Shown piece after piece: positions 1 to 7,142 of a stretch of DNA of 11,244 nucleotides (its first letter is position 1; each line of letters opens with the position of its first letter). This DNA is from an uncultured bacterium (GTDB lineage: Bacteria; Bdellovibrionota_C; UBA2361; SZUA-149; CALKYB01), in NCBI GenBank assembly GCA_938022485.1, contig CALIEE010000094.1, forward strand, positions 1-11,244, written 5' to 3'. The position numbers and the translations under genes are program-made. The notes below the pieces were generated by a model, which did not search any database, was not told the origin of the DNA, and saw only the letters and a list, made by a program, of their open reading frames with translations.

Positions 1-3000
1 TTACTGTATCGTTAACCTGTGTATTATCGTAGATATAACCGGCAATATGAGGAAGGCCATCACTAGCAACTCCAACATTAACATTATTGTCACGTATAGC
101 TGTGTCACCACGATAGTTCATGTGAAGAGTGTTACCGGTGGCAACTATATTGAACCACTCAGACCTATCGTAATCGATAAAGGCCCAGTTACCTGACAAA
201 TCAGTTTTGTAAGCAACATAAACTCCAATTTGATCAAGACTCGAATTAGCATCATAGAATTTATCCAAGATAGCCATTCTATCAGTACTACCGTCAAACC
301 TAAGAGTTGGATTAAAGTTATTGCTAGTTCCTGTGCTTATTACTTGACCGGGCCGTCTGGCGACCTCTCCCTGAAGAGCGTCATAGCTATTTCCACTTTG
401 GTCAGCCCAGCGCTCAACCATTTGTCCATCAGTGGCCAGATTGATACCGTTGTCTACAAAAGCTTCCTGATCAGCTTTAAACCAAAGTTCCAGTCCTTGG
501 GAAATTCCCCCCGGAGAGGAGCCTTCAATAACAAAAGTAGTTACCGGAAGAGCGCTAGAAACGTTTCCGCAGATGTCGGTAACTACAACTTGGCAACCTG
601 AGAAAGTTCCCTGCGCTAGAGGTGCGCCCGCACCATCGCTGTCTAAGGTAACAGCATTGTTTCCGGCAACTGCTCCCGGACTGGCAGAGTTACAAGTACC
701 GGAAATTACGGCAGTTCCCGCTTCTGAAGTTGAGTAAGTCCATGTTGGGTTCAAGTTTACTGTAGGAGATGGAACAGGTGTTACTTCGGCAAGCACTGGG
801 GCTGTTGTGTCCACAACTAGATTTGAACTATCACCAAGATTATTTGGTGAACCAGGCAGTGCTGAGCTTGTTTGAGTATTCCCAGTCGCATCAGAAACTG
901 ACTCAGAGCTTATTGAAGCAACCGTCAGGTCTGCTGAGTCTTGCCCAGAGCCTGTAGCACCTACTGTGTAACTACCAGAGACATTGGCACCTGAAACTGA
1001 ATTTAGAACAACGTTTTCTCCATTATCAAGGACAACTGTTAGGTTTGAGCCAGATGCAACGCTGCCATCGTAGGTGGCAGTAATGTTGATTACTTGTCCC
1101 GGACCAAATTTATCGTCTACAGTGCTACTGCTAAAAGAGACCAAACTTGGAGGAGTAGAATCAATAGTAAATGCGCTAATTGCTAGCGGCTGAGAAATAT
1201 TCCCGACTGCATCTTCAACTATAAGCTGACAGCCTGAGAAAGTACCATCTGCTAAGGCCCCGCCTGAGCCATCTGAATCTAAAGTTATGGTATTTGTGCC
1301 ATTATTTACGATACTAGTGGCACTATTGCATCCCCCAGACAAAGCTAAGTTGCCCTGTTCATCACTTGAGAATAGGTAGTCTGGAGTCGAGTCTCCTGTT
1401 GGCGAGGTCACTGGAGTAACCTCAACCAAAATTGGTGCTGTAACGTCTATCTCTATATTTGAACTATCCCCTAAATTATTCGGAGAAGTCGGGACAGAAG
1501 AACTATTCTGAACAAGACCGGCTAAAGAATTTACGTTCTCAAAAACAATTGAAGCAACGCTTAAGTCTGCAATATCTTCGCCACTGCCGGTGCTTCCTAC
1601 GAAATAAGAGCCGCTAACACTTGAGCCGGAGGTTATAGTCAGACCGACAGTTGCGCCGTTATTAAGAGTTACTGTGATCGAAGACCCATTCACTAGGCCA
1701 GTGTCGTAATTTGCTGTTATATTAATCTGAGAACCTGGGCCGTAGGTACCATCCGCGGTGCTTGAAGTAAAACTCAGCAGCGCTGGCTCAGATATTCCAA
1801 AATAGTGAGAGTCATCTGAAACGTTAACCGTTAGGTTTTGGGAAGATCCAATAGCAGTTGCACCTGTAAAAGTTCCTGTATTCATGTATTGACCAGAAAC
1901 CGCAGTGCCGGTTGCCTGGTAAACCCAGGTCTCACCTGGGTCTAAGTTTCCGTCATTGTCACTGTCCCCTGAAACAAGATTATTGACTGTTCCTAGGTCA
2001 CTATCTACAAGAGAAGGACTACCAACTAGGGTGTTTCCTGTGTTGCTCACCTCATACTCCCAAGTCACTGAACTACCAGGAGCAAGATTTTGACCAGGAG
2101 CTGTATCTGAATCCTGACCATTGGTAGATTTTTCAATTGCAACAGAGGTATCAAAATCAACGACTGCTATTCCCCAGGGCATGTCTAGGGCAGAATTTCC
2201 TAGAGAAGTAGGGGAGCAAGAAGAAGTCGGTGTAGAGAAACTATCATCAACACTAAAATCCTGAAAATAGAGAGTATCATTCCTATAATCGATCCCCGTC
2301 AGCCACACGCCTTTATTATCGCAGAACTCTAAATCAACATTTCCACCATTTAAGTCAGCAGTACTTATTGTGTCGTTGATAGGATTAGTCCACCAGAGCC
2401 TATTACCTACAGTGTCCAGAGCGATTCCGTAAACTCGTCCACTATTAGGAACTAAAAGAGTAGGCGCACCAGCTAGTCCACAACCAGTTGGATCCATCTG
2501 AACTCTCCAGAGACCACTATTAATAACTCCGTAGTAGAGAAAACCGGTATTAGGGTCATATTCCACATCAGTGGCATTATCGGGCGTATTAATAATCGTA
2601 GTAAGACCAAAATTGCCCGTGCTTAACAGGCCGCATCTAATTGTTTCACCCGTCCAGTGGCCAATGAAAATCCTATCTTCCGCTGGATCAATATCCAACC
2701 CGAAAGGATTTCCAGTAGTGTTGTGCAGAACACCTGCTTGGCTTCCATCTAATCGAGCTCGCCATATCTGATTGGTCGTGAAAGCTGTCCAGTAAATAAA
2801 CCCTGCCCCCTGATCCACTTCAATATCAAGCAAGCCTTGTCCAGCTGCATTAATTGTATCCAAATTGCTTCCATCTAGATCCGAGGTAAAGACACGGTTT
2901 CCAGGATATTCGGTGTGATAAAGCTTCTGAGTTTGAGCTTCGACGGTACTACCAACGCAAATAATAGCCATGAAGGCTAACGCAGCTGATCTAATTTTTT

Positions 3001-3016
3001 CCAAATTCAGTTTCAT
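1..3016 (-). CDS. Large modular secreted/surface protein (YWTD-like propeller, DUF11-like, tandem Ig-like modules, LamG-like), 3' end outside window
   Basis: The frame is open from an ATG at 3016 to the window edge (1005 codons, no stop), so the C-terminus and any anchoring signal are missing. Residues 1-27 form a signal peptide with a likely cut after VEA. Residues about 30-290 carry YWTD-type propeller signatures (IYWT at 74-77, LWWT at 207-210, each followed by an I/L-x-x-A/R-x-LDG-like strand). Residues about 291-400 resemble a DUF11-like domain, with an acidic calcium-loop-like DSDNDGNLDPGE at 351-362. Residues 411-831 are two copies of a roughly 212-residue module, each with a Cys pair (563/596 and 775/808) suited to a disulfide. 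From 838 on, GLELWFKAD, WADQSGN and LRFDGSTD are typical of LamG/concanavalin-like domains. The ATG directly abuts the stop of the upstream secreted-protein gene and has only a weak Shine-Dalgarno sequence, suggesting coupled translation. The role is probably adhesion or glycan/surface binding; this is inference. Confidence 0.85.
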   Translation of the reverse strand, partial: MKLNLEKIRSAALAFMAIICVGSTVEAQTQKLYHTEYPGNRVFTSDLDGSNLDTINAAGQGLLDIEVDQGAGFIYWTAFTTNQIWRARLDGSQAGVLHNTTGNPFGLDIDPAEDRIFIGHWTGETIRCGLLSTGNFGLTTIINTPDNATDVEYDPNTGFLYYGVINSGLWRVQMDPTGCGLAGAPTLLVPNSGRVYGIALDTVGNRLWWTNPINDTISTADLNGGNVDLEFCDNKGVWLTGIDYRNDTLYFQDFSVDDSFSTPTSSCSPTSLGNSALDMPWGIAVVDFDTSVAIEKSTNGQDSDTAPGQNLAPGSSVTWEYEVSNTGNTLVGSPSLVDSDLGTVNNLVSGDSDNDGNLDPGETWVYQATGTAVSGQYMNTGTFTGATAIGSSQNLTVNVSDDSHYFGISEPALLSFTSSTADGTYGPGSQINITANYDTGLVNGSSITVTLNNGATVGLTITSGSSVSGSYFVGSTGSGEDIADLSVASIVFENVNSLAGLVQNSSSVPTSPNNLGDSSNIEIDVTAPILVEVTPVTSPTGDSTPDYLFSSDEQGNLALSGGCNSATSIVNNGTNTITLDSDGSGGALADGTFSGCQLIVEDAVGNISQPLAISAFTIDSTPPSLVSFSSSTVDDKFGPGQVINITATYDGSVASGSNLTVVLDNGENVVLNSVSGANVSGSYTVGATGSGQDSADLTVASISSESVSDATGNTQTSSALPGSPNNLGDSSNLVVDTTAPVLAEVTPVPSPTVNLNPTWTYSTSEAGTAVISGTCNSASPGAVAGNNAVTLDSDGAGAPLAQGTFSGCQVVVTDICGNVSSALPVTTFVIEGSSPGGISQGLELWFKADQEAFVDNGINLATDGQMVERWADQSGNSYDALQGEVARRPGQVISTGTSNNFNPTLRFDGSTDRMAILDKFYDANSSLDQIGVYVAYKTDLSGNWAFIDYDRSEWFNIVATGNTLHMNYRGDTAIRDNNVNVGVASDGLPHIAGYIYDNTQVNDTV
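524..1156 (-). repeat. Tandem protein module, copy 2 (residues about 621-831)
   Basis: This is the second copy of the module. It repeats FSSSTVDDKFGPG, SGSYTVGATGSGQDSADL, SPNNLGDSSN, DTTAPVLAEVTPV and GTFSGCQVVVTDICGN in the same order as copy 1. It differs by an extra Cys (816). It leads directly into the LamG-like region. The DNA copies have diverged clearly, so the duplication is not recent. Confidence 0.85.
1160..1786 (-). repeat. Tandem protein module, copy 1 (residues about 411-619)
   Basis: This is the first of two consecutive copies with a spacing of 212 residues inside the large secreted protein. Shared landmarks are FTSSTADGTYGPG, SGSYFVGSTGSGEDIADL, SPNNLGDSSN, a DVTAPILVEVTPV linker and GTFSGCQLIVEDAVGN. 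Each copy looks like two beta-sandwich subdomains, the first of about 115 residues and the second of about 95 with a Cys pair. Confidence 0.85.
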
Positions 3017-3871
3017 TTACCAAAGTCTAATCGTTGCTTTAACTATTGCCTGGATCAGATCTCCCTGAATTATATTCAATTCAATCCTACCAGTAGCTTG
3101 TCCGGCTGTGGCAGAAACACCTGCTATTGGGGTTACTTCGTAATCTATTGCGGCCCTGTTTAAAAAATCAGGAACAAATGGCTCATCTGTGCGATATCCT
3201 AGGTGTATTAAAGAAGATTGAGTTCCTGCACTGCTACCATCACTATCGTTAACGCAGGGAACTTCTCTCTCTATGACCCATTCCCCATCGGCCATGGTCG
3301 TGCCCTGAGGAACTAACTCCCCTGCTCCACCCCAGGTTCCGGTTAAAGTGTGAGTCCCACTAATTACCGTGGCTGCGAAGCGTGCTTCATGCACTGACCA
3401 TCCAGTTTGAGGAACCACATCACCACCAGAATAAATAATTCTTTGCTTCCACCTTGAATCAATAGATGTATGAAAAAGAAGAACATTTCCGTCTGCAGAA
3501 AGAACAGTTCCATCTCCGAGAGGAGTGCCAGCAAAAAAATCAACTCCGAATCTATCCAGGAAAAAATTGTATGCCTGCAGCTGTCTTGAGGCAGCCTGGG
3601 CAGGTGTTCGCCCCAATATATTGACATCAAAATCACTTCCTGGAGGAAGAACATAGTTTGGTGTCATAGGATCGAAGACTCCTTCAGCATCCATCACCAA
3701 AAAACCGCTCAATCCAGCTGGGGTGGTCTGTCCGTTGAGATTACAACTAACTTGAGCATGGGAAATTGAAGGAAATGAGAGTGTGGCTACAAGCAAAGCG
3801 AAACCACAGGCTACTAGTAGCTGCCTGTAGTCTAAGTTTACCAAATTTTTAATTCGCCTTCTCCTCAACAT
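3017..3871 (-). CDS. Unrecognised exported protein, first gene of the secreted-protein operon
   Basis: This is a 284-residue protein that I do not recognise as a known family. It begins with a basic stretch (four Arg at 3-6), has a hydrophobic core at about 18-33 and a probable signal peptidase I site after SHA (residue 39). The mature part is rich in Gly, Thr and beta-prone residues, contains exactly two Cys (43 and 206) that could form a disulfide, and ends in alternating beta-type sequence (IVKATIRLW). No Shine-Dalgarno sequence precedes the ATG. A GGAGAAGG lies just inside the gene about 12 nt before an in-frame TTG at codon 10, which would give a more normal signal peptide, so the start is uncertain. 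Its stop touches the ATG of the large modular protein, so the two are very likely co-transcribed and may be partners. A role in the envelope or outside the cell is inferred. Confidence 0.8.
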   Translation of the reverse strand: MLRRRRIKNLVNLDYRQLLVACGFALLVATLSFPSISHAQVSCNLNGQTTPAGLSGFLVMDAEGVFDPMTPNYVLPPGSDFDVNILGRTPAQAASRQLQAYNFFLDRFGVDFFAGTPLGDGTVLSADGNVLLFHTSIDSRWKQRIIYSGGDVVPQTGWSVHEARFAATVISGTHTLTGTWGGAGELVPQGTTMADGEWVIEREVPCVNDSDGSSAGTQSSLIHLGYRTDEPFVPDFLNRAAIDYEVTPIAGVSATAGQATGRIELNIIQGDLIQAIVKATIRLW

Positions 3872-3902
3872 GTTGTTTTTGCTAGTCTTAAACCCTTAAA
3901 AC

Positions 3903-3930
3903 TTGACAATTCTCCCGTGCTAATAATGAT
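3903..3930 (+). promoter_or_regulatory. Candidate sigma-70-type promoter for the plus-strand membrane protein
   Basis: A perfect TTGACA -35 box lies at 3903-3908. It is followed after 16 nt by AATGAT at 3925-3930, a four-of-six match to TATAAT that keeps the conserved second A and last T. Transcription would begin near 3937, leaving a leader of about 113 nt before the ATG at 4050. The 178-bp gap between the divergent genes must also contain the promoter of the minus-strand operon, which I could not place convincingly. Confidence 0.4.
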
Positions 3931-4049
3931 AACGGTAGGAAGAGTCCAACTATTTAGACTATTCGAATTACTGGCATTTTTTTCAGCCTTTTGCTTGCAG
4001 ACAGTTCAAAGATGCACAATTTGGAACAACTTTTGTTCAAAGGTGAACG

Positions 4050-4475
4050 ATGAAATGGATTTTGAAACAGTTTGTGACAGGACCGATCAATTCACTGGTC
4101 TACCTAGGTCTTCCAGCCTCGATAGTCCTGCACGTACTGTTATATAAAACAGAGCTTTCCTTAAGCTCCGTTGATCAGCTGATCAATAACTTGGATCAAT
4201 CGCTGATCGCTTCTATTTGTCTAGCTCTGGCTTTAAGTCTGGCTATTTTCCTCAGAGTGCAGTTTGCAAGAGCCTTTGCCACTCTTTTAGTTGCAGCCTT
4301 CATGATCAACACCATCCAGTGGATGCTACGAGACATCAATCCTGGCTTCATTGGAGAGAGCAAACAAAGAATAGAGGACTATATTTTATTCAGACTTTTG
4401 GCTTTGGATTTTTTGGTAATCATCTCCCTGCCAGTTCAGCATTGGGTTAACATTAAAAAACATAAATCAAACTAA
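4050..4475 (+). CDS. Small hypothetical integral membrane protein
   Basis: This is a 141-residue hydrophobic protein and the only clear plus-strand gene here. Four membrane segments can be read at about residues 14-32, 52-68, 72-92 and 111-131, with a basic C-terminal tail (KKHK), compatible with both termini in the cytoplasm. The start is supported by AAAGGTG at 4039-4045, four nucleotides before the ATG. No family signature or catalytic motif is visible, so no function is proposed. The gene is divergent from the secreted-protein operon and convergent with the beta-barrel gene, and it is closed by the bidirectional terminator at 4519-4548. An overlapping frame starting at GTG 3917 is less credible because it lacks a ribosome binding site and runs into this gene. 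Confidence 0.7.
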   Translation: MKWILKQFVTGPINSLVYLGLPASIVLHVLLYKTELSLSSVDQLINNLDQSLIASICLALALSLAIFLRVQFARAFATLLVAAFMINTIQWMLRDINPGFIGESKQRIEDYILFRLLALDFLVIISLPVQHWVNIKKHKSN

Positions 4476-4518
4476 GAATGCTTAGCCTTTTACATCTTTT
4501 TTATATAACTGCTGGCAT

Positions 4519-4548
4519 AAAAAAACCCGCACCTAGTGCGGGTTTTTT
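4519..4548. terminator. Bidirectional intrinsic terminator between convergent genes
   Basis: A perfect 7-bp GC-rich stem, CCCGCAC (4526-4532) with GTGCGGG (4536-4542), closes a CTA loop. It is flanked by seven A on the left and six T on the right, so either strand gives a hairpin followed by a U tract. It serves the plus-strand membrane protein and the minus-strand beta-barrel gene. Confidence 0.95.
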
Positions 4549-4556
4549 ATTTTCTG

Positions 4557-4578
4557 CTCGACTAGCTAACTAGTCGAG
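4557..4578 (-). other. 9-bp perfect hairpin spanning the stop codon of the beta-barrel gene
   Basis: CTCGACTAG (4557-4565) and CTAGTCGAG (4570-4578) pair perfectly around a CTAA loop, and the stem can extend by four pairs past a 2-nt bulge. The TAG stop (4572-4570) lies within the stem. On the minus strand this hairpin comes just before the main terminator, so the message would end in two hairpins, perhaps protecting it from 3' exonucleases. Confidence 0.75.
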
Positions 4579-5328
4579 AGCAGCTACTAGATGAACAGCC
4601 GTAAAAGCACTGTCCAAGTCTAGGTCTTCGCCCTCAGCATCCAGCTCTGCCCACAGGTAACCACCTTCCAAAGAAAGAGCGATTCCTTCAGTGATCTGCT
4701 GTTGAACTCTGGCAGACAAGTGAAGACCAACGTCAGTGTCATCAACATCTACGCCGGAATTATCAGCATCACCGGAAACAATCATTAGGTCAGGTCCACC
4801 ACCAACAAAAAGCTTAGTACCTTCACCGATAGGTGTCACATACTCAAGAGATAGCGGAACTCTCACTACCGTAAGGTCCAGGTTATCCTGGAAGAATTGA
4901 CTTTCAGGAGTAAAGAAGAATTGCTCTCCGTCAATACTTCCCAACTCGGCACCGGTCCGTATGTTAAGCGGCAGGTCACTGTCAGGCTGATAATCAACCA
5001 TAATACTTGGAGCAACAGCTGTGTCTTCACAAGTTAGGAAAAGAACATTCAATCCACCAGCAATGCCCAATCCAAAGTCACTTGACTCAACATCCAAAGA
5101 AACTGGTTCTTCCAAAGGAGGGACTGGAGCAGGCGTTTCTATAACTTGCGAAGGTCTTTGTATAATTTCCTCACGCTGAACCGGCTCTCTCACAGTTCTA
5201 TTTCTCGGTTTGTTCCATTGCTCCCAACAAGGTTGTCCCGGGGCACACCCCCCAGCAAAAGCGGTTCCCGCACTCAACAAGGAAACAGCTAGAGCACCAA
5301 CAATTGCTAAACGTCCAGTATTTTTCAT
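4570..5328 (-). CDS. Outer-membrane beta-barrel protein with Pro-rich N-terminal linker
   Basis: From the ATG at 5328 the protein has 252 residues. Residues 1-25 are a classic signal peptide ending AFA. Next comes a Cys-containing segment (CAPGQPCWEQW, 28-38), then a charged and Pro-rich linker to about residue 77. The rest alternates amphipathic strands with acidic loops, as in small porin-like barrels of the OmpA/OmpX type (PF13505-like). An Asp-rich loop at 187-199 could bind divalent cations. The last residues are HLVAALD, lacking the terminal aromatic of a standard BAM signal. The 5328 start is chosen over the in-frame ATG at 5343 because GGAG (5341-5338) sits 9 nt upstream of it. The gene is preceded by a long structured leader and followed by two hairpins, so it is probably transcribed alone. 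Assignment as a barrel rests on pattern, not on a specific family signature. Confidence 0.75.
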   Translation of the reverse strand: MKNTGRLAIVGALAVSLLSAGTAFAGGCAPGQPCWEQWNKPRNRTVREPVQREEIIQRPSQVIETPAPVPPLEEPVSLDVESSDFGLGIAGGLNVLFLTCEDTAVAPSIMVDYQPDSDLPLNIRTGAELGSIDGEQFFFTPESQFFQDNLDLTVVRVPLSLEYVTPIGEGTKLFVGGGPDLMIVSGDADNSGVDVDDTDVGLHLSARVQQQITEGIALSLEGGYLWAELDAEGEDLDLDSAFTAVHLVAALD

Positions 5329-5337
5329 TTGGATTAA

Positions 5338-5341
5338 CTCC
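5338..5341 (-). promoter_or_regulatory. Ribosome binding site deciding the beta-barrel start
   Basis: On the minus strand GGAG lies 9 nt before the ATG at 5328. The alternative ATG at 5343 overlaps this motif and has only AAGAAG about 10 nt upstream, so the shorter reading is preferred. Confidence 0.6.
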
Positions 5342-5343
5342 AT

Positions 5344-5684
5344 TCTCAGTTAACTTCTTTCTCACAAGATCTTTTGCATGGCTCAAATTGAGGAGCATAC
5401 ACGCTAAAAACCCCCACCACCCTCGAAAAGCTCGGGGACCCTAGAACCCGGCACCCTTAAAGGGCTACCGTGTCCTTCCGTTGGACAAGGCTAGCATCCC
5501 TAAAGCACTGTGGTAATACATTTTTTAGCTCATTCAACTTAAAGGAGACAAGTCACATCCCGAATTTAGCCGTCAGAAAAGGGTCTAAATTAAGGTAATA
5601 ATCTCCAATACTTAGTCTTGGGAGCTAAAATAAGCAGGTTTGACCGTAGGCCAAAAATAGAATTTTAAACTAATTTAATCGAGG
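5344..5684. other. Intergenic region between the DUF192 gene and the beta-barrel gene
   Basis: I see no credible gene in this gap. The part nearest the DUF192 stop is AT-rich and holds weak inverted repeats: TTTGACC (5639-5645) with GGCCAAA (5649-5655), which needs one G-U pair on the minus strand, and an imperfect CTCC/GGAG pairing near 5602-5623. None has a clear U tract. A loose promoter candidate on the minus strand is TTGTCT, 18 nt, then TAAAAA at roughly 5551-5522. The part from about 5500 to 5400 is GC-rich and structured and is listed separately. Confidence 0.6.
5406..5500 (-). ncRNA. Putative structured 5' leader RNA before the beta-barrel gene
   Basis: On the minus strand the segment 5500-5462 folds into a long hairpin. 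Its upper stem is GTCC/GGAC around a loop AACGGAA; its base is GGG...CCC, with small bulges between. The CCC at 5464-5462 can instead pair with GGG at 5456-5454 across TTTAA, so two mutually exclusive structures exist. Further on, CCCCGA (5437-5432) can pair with TCG and GGG (5426-5420), followed by a G-rich run and TTTTT at 5410-5406, a terminator-like end. The segment stands out as GC-rich between AT-rich flanks and begins about 170 nt before the start codon. It could be a riboswitch, another attenuator or a small RNA. I do not recognise its class. Confidence 0.35.
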
Positions 5685-6161
5685 CTAGTTAAGAAAATCG
5701 GGCTCTAAAATCAGTTTACTGCCCCGAGACAAATTCCAGTGATCGGAGGAGCCCCCTAAGACTTCTACAACATACTGGGCCGAACCCTTGCTAGGACGCC
5801 TCTTTGTTGTAAGGGGCTTGGCTCTTTTTTGAATAGAGTCAACAGTAAGGTTTTTACTGATGAAAATAATATCAAGCTCTACAAAAGTGTTCTTCATCCA
5901 AAAAGACCTAGGGCTATCATCTGGAAAAACAAAGAGCATTCCTTCAGTTGCTCCCAGTTCTTTGCGGTACATTAAACCACGTTGAATGCTCGCTTTTGTT
6001 CTAACCACCTCTAAATTCAAAGAAGGACTCTTTGAGCCATCCTGGTTGGTGAAGAATGCGGTGGTAGTCTCAGAGGACCTATTCCCCTGGCTTTGAGAAC
6101 ACGCAGAACTAAAAATTAAAAATGATAAGCAAAGAGTTGCTAAACTTAGGAAGCGAAACAT
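5685..6161 (-). CDS. DUF192 family protein with N-terminal export signal
   Basis: The protein has 158 residues. Residues 1-20 are hydrophobic and end in SSAC, which could be a lipobox with an atypical Ser at -3 or an ordinary signal peptide. Residues about 48-153 match the DUF192 (PF02643) core: RGLMYR (61-66), GMLFVFPD (74-81), FWMKNT (87-92), LDIIFI (96-101) and YVVEVLGG (130-137). The biochemical role of this family is not established; many members are exported small beta-domain proteins. The gene starts 30 nt after etfA and lacks its own obvious promoter, so it is probably transcribed with etfBA, although a functional link is not implied. A weak AAGG lies about 12 nt before the ATG. The family assignment is firm; the lipoprotein call is uncertain. 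Confidence 0.9.
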   Translation of the reverse strand: MFRFLSLATLCLSFLIFSSACSQSQGNRSSETTTAFFTNQDGSKSPSLNLEVVRTKASIQRGLMYRKELGATEGMLFVFPDDSPRSFWMKNTFVELDIIFISKNLTVDSIQKRAKPLTTKRRPSKGSAQYVVEVLGGSSDHWNLSRGSKLILEPDFLN

Positions 6162-6191
6162 TTACCCAGTAGCCTTAATAAAAATATCTAA

Positions 6192-7142
6192 TCAAAGCTT
6201 TTCAATTAACTCAGGTAAGACATCATAAAGATCAGCAACAAGTCCGTAATCTGCAACTTCAAAAATAGGAGCTTCGCCATCTTTGTTTATTGCGACAATT
6301 ACCTTAGAGTCCTTCATTCCAGCCAAATGCTGAATAGCACCAGATATACCAACTGCAATATAAAGCTTTGGAGCAACAACTTTACCAGTTTGCCCCACCT
6401 GCCAATCGTTAGGAGCATAACCAGAATCCACGGCTGCTCTACTGGCACCAATTGCTGCCCCTAGCTTATCTGCTAGCGGCTCGATAAGCTGAGCAAAATT
6501 TTCTTCAGACTTTAAAGCACGTCCTCCACTTACTACTATCTCAGCCTCAGTGAGCTCAGGTCTTTCACTTTCAACACTATCAAAAGAAACAAACTCCTGA
6601 CCCTGAGCCTCTAGCGTAGCATCAGTTACAGCTCTAACCGGACATTCGCCGCTATCTTCGGCTGGGTCAAAGGCTGTCGACCTAACAGTTACAACATGAA
6701 CATCAGTTCCTAGCTCGACGTCAGCAATAACGTTACCGGCATACATTGGCCGTCTGTACTGCTTGCCAGGGAGAAATTCCAGCACATCACTGGCCTGAGC
6801 AGCGGCTAAGCTCTGCGCAACTCGCGGCATAAAATCTTTTCCTGTTGTTCCCGAGAGAGAAATCACAGCTTTCGCACCTTCAGCTCCCGCGACCTTTGAG
6901 ATCACATTTGCCCAGGAACAGCCGAGATAATTAGCAGCTGCCTCATCCTGTAAATATACTACTTCATCTAAACCAAGCTTGGATGCGGCCTTGGCAGCAT
7001 CTTCAGTTCCAGCACTTCCAATTATGATACCCACTGCCTTATCGTAAGCATGGATTTCTTTACATTTAAGGGCTGCTGCTGCCGCAACTCTTGAGGCTTT
7101 GGTTAGTTGTCCAGAATTGTGTTCAATATATACCAGTATCAT
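6192..7142 (-). CDS. etfA: Electron transfer flavoprotein alpha subunit
   Basis: EtfA binds FAD and, with EtfB, carries electrons from acyl-CoA and other dehydrogenases toward the quinone pool in the cytoplasm. The 316-residue length is normal. The C-terminal FAD domain has all expected blocks: VVSGGRALKSEENF (203-216), GASRAAVDSGY (232-242), QVGQTGKVVAPKLY (248-261), GISGAIQHLAGM (265-276) and VAINKDGEAPIFEVADYG (283-300). The start is fixed by context: the ATG follows the etfB TAG with no spacer, and AAAGG lies 8 nt upstream inside the end of etfB. This implies coupled translation and equal subunit supply. No dehydrogenase or ETF-quinone oxidoreductase gene is adjacent in this window, so the electron donor cannot be read from context. 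No bifurcation-related extra domain is seen; this looks like a standard housekeeping ETF. Confidence 0.97.
   Translation of the reverse strand: MILVYIEHNSGQLTKASRVAAAAALKCKEIHAYDKAVGIIIGSAGTEDAAKAASKLGLDEVVYLQDEAAANYLGCSWANVISKVAGAEGAKAVISLSGTTGKDFMPRVAQSLAAAQASDVLEFLPGKQYRRPMYAGNVIADVELGTDVHVVTVRSTAFDPAEDSGECPVRAVTDATLEAQGQEFVSFDSVESERPELTEAEIVVSGGRALKSEENFAQLIEPLADKLGAAIGASRAAVDSGYAPNDWQVGQTGKVVAPKLYIAVGISGAIQHLAGMKDSKVIVAINKDGEAPIFEVADYGLVADLYDVLPELIEKL

Noticed and set aside
230..957. Plus-strand open frames opposite the large secreted protein
   Set aside because: They lie antisense to a 1005-codon open frame with clear domains, and their translations lack recognisable features.
3917..4147. 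Plus-strand frame from a GTG start overlapping the membrane-protein gene
   Set aside because: It has no ribosome binding site, overlaps 98 bases of a better-supported gene in another frame, and begins inside the candidate -10 region.
5462..5500. tRNA-like hairpin with a 7-nt loop
   Set aside because: The loop TTCCGTT on the plus strand lacks a purine at position 37. No D-arm, T-arm or acceptor stem surrounds it, and the minus-strand loop lacks U33.
5406..5510. GEMM (c-di-GMP or cGAMP) riboswitch
   Set aside because: Only a short GCCGGGTT-like segment matches. The GNRA-capped P1 helix and the GACGCAAAGCC block are missing, so the class is not claimed.
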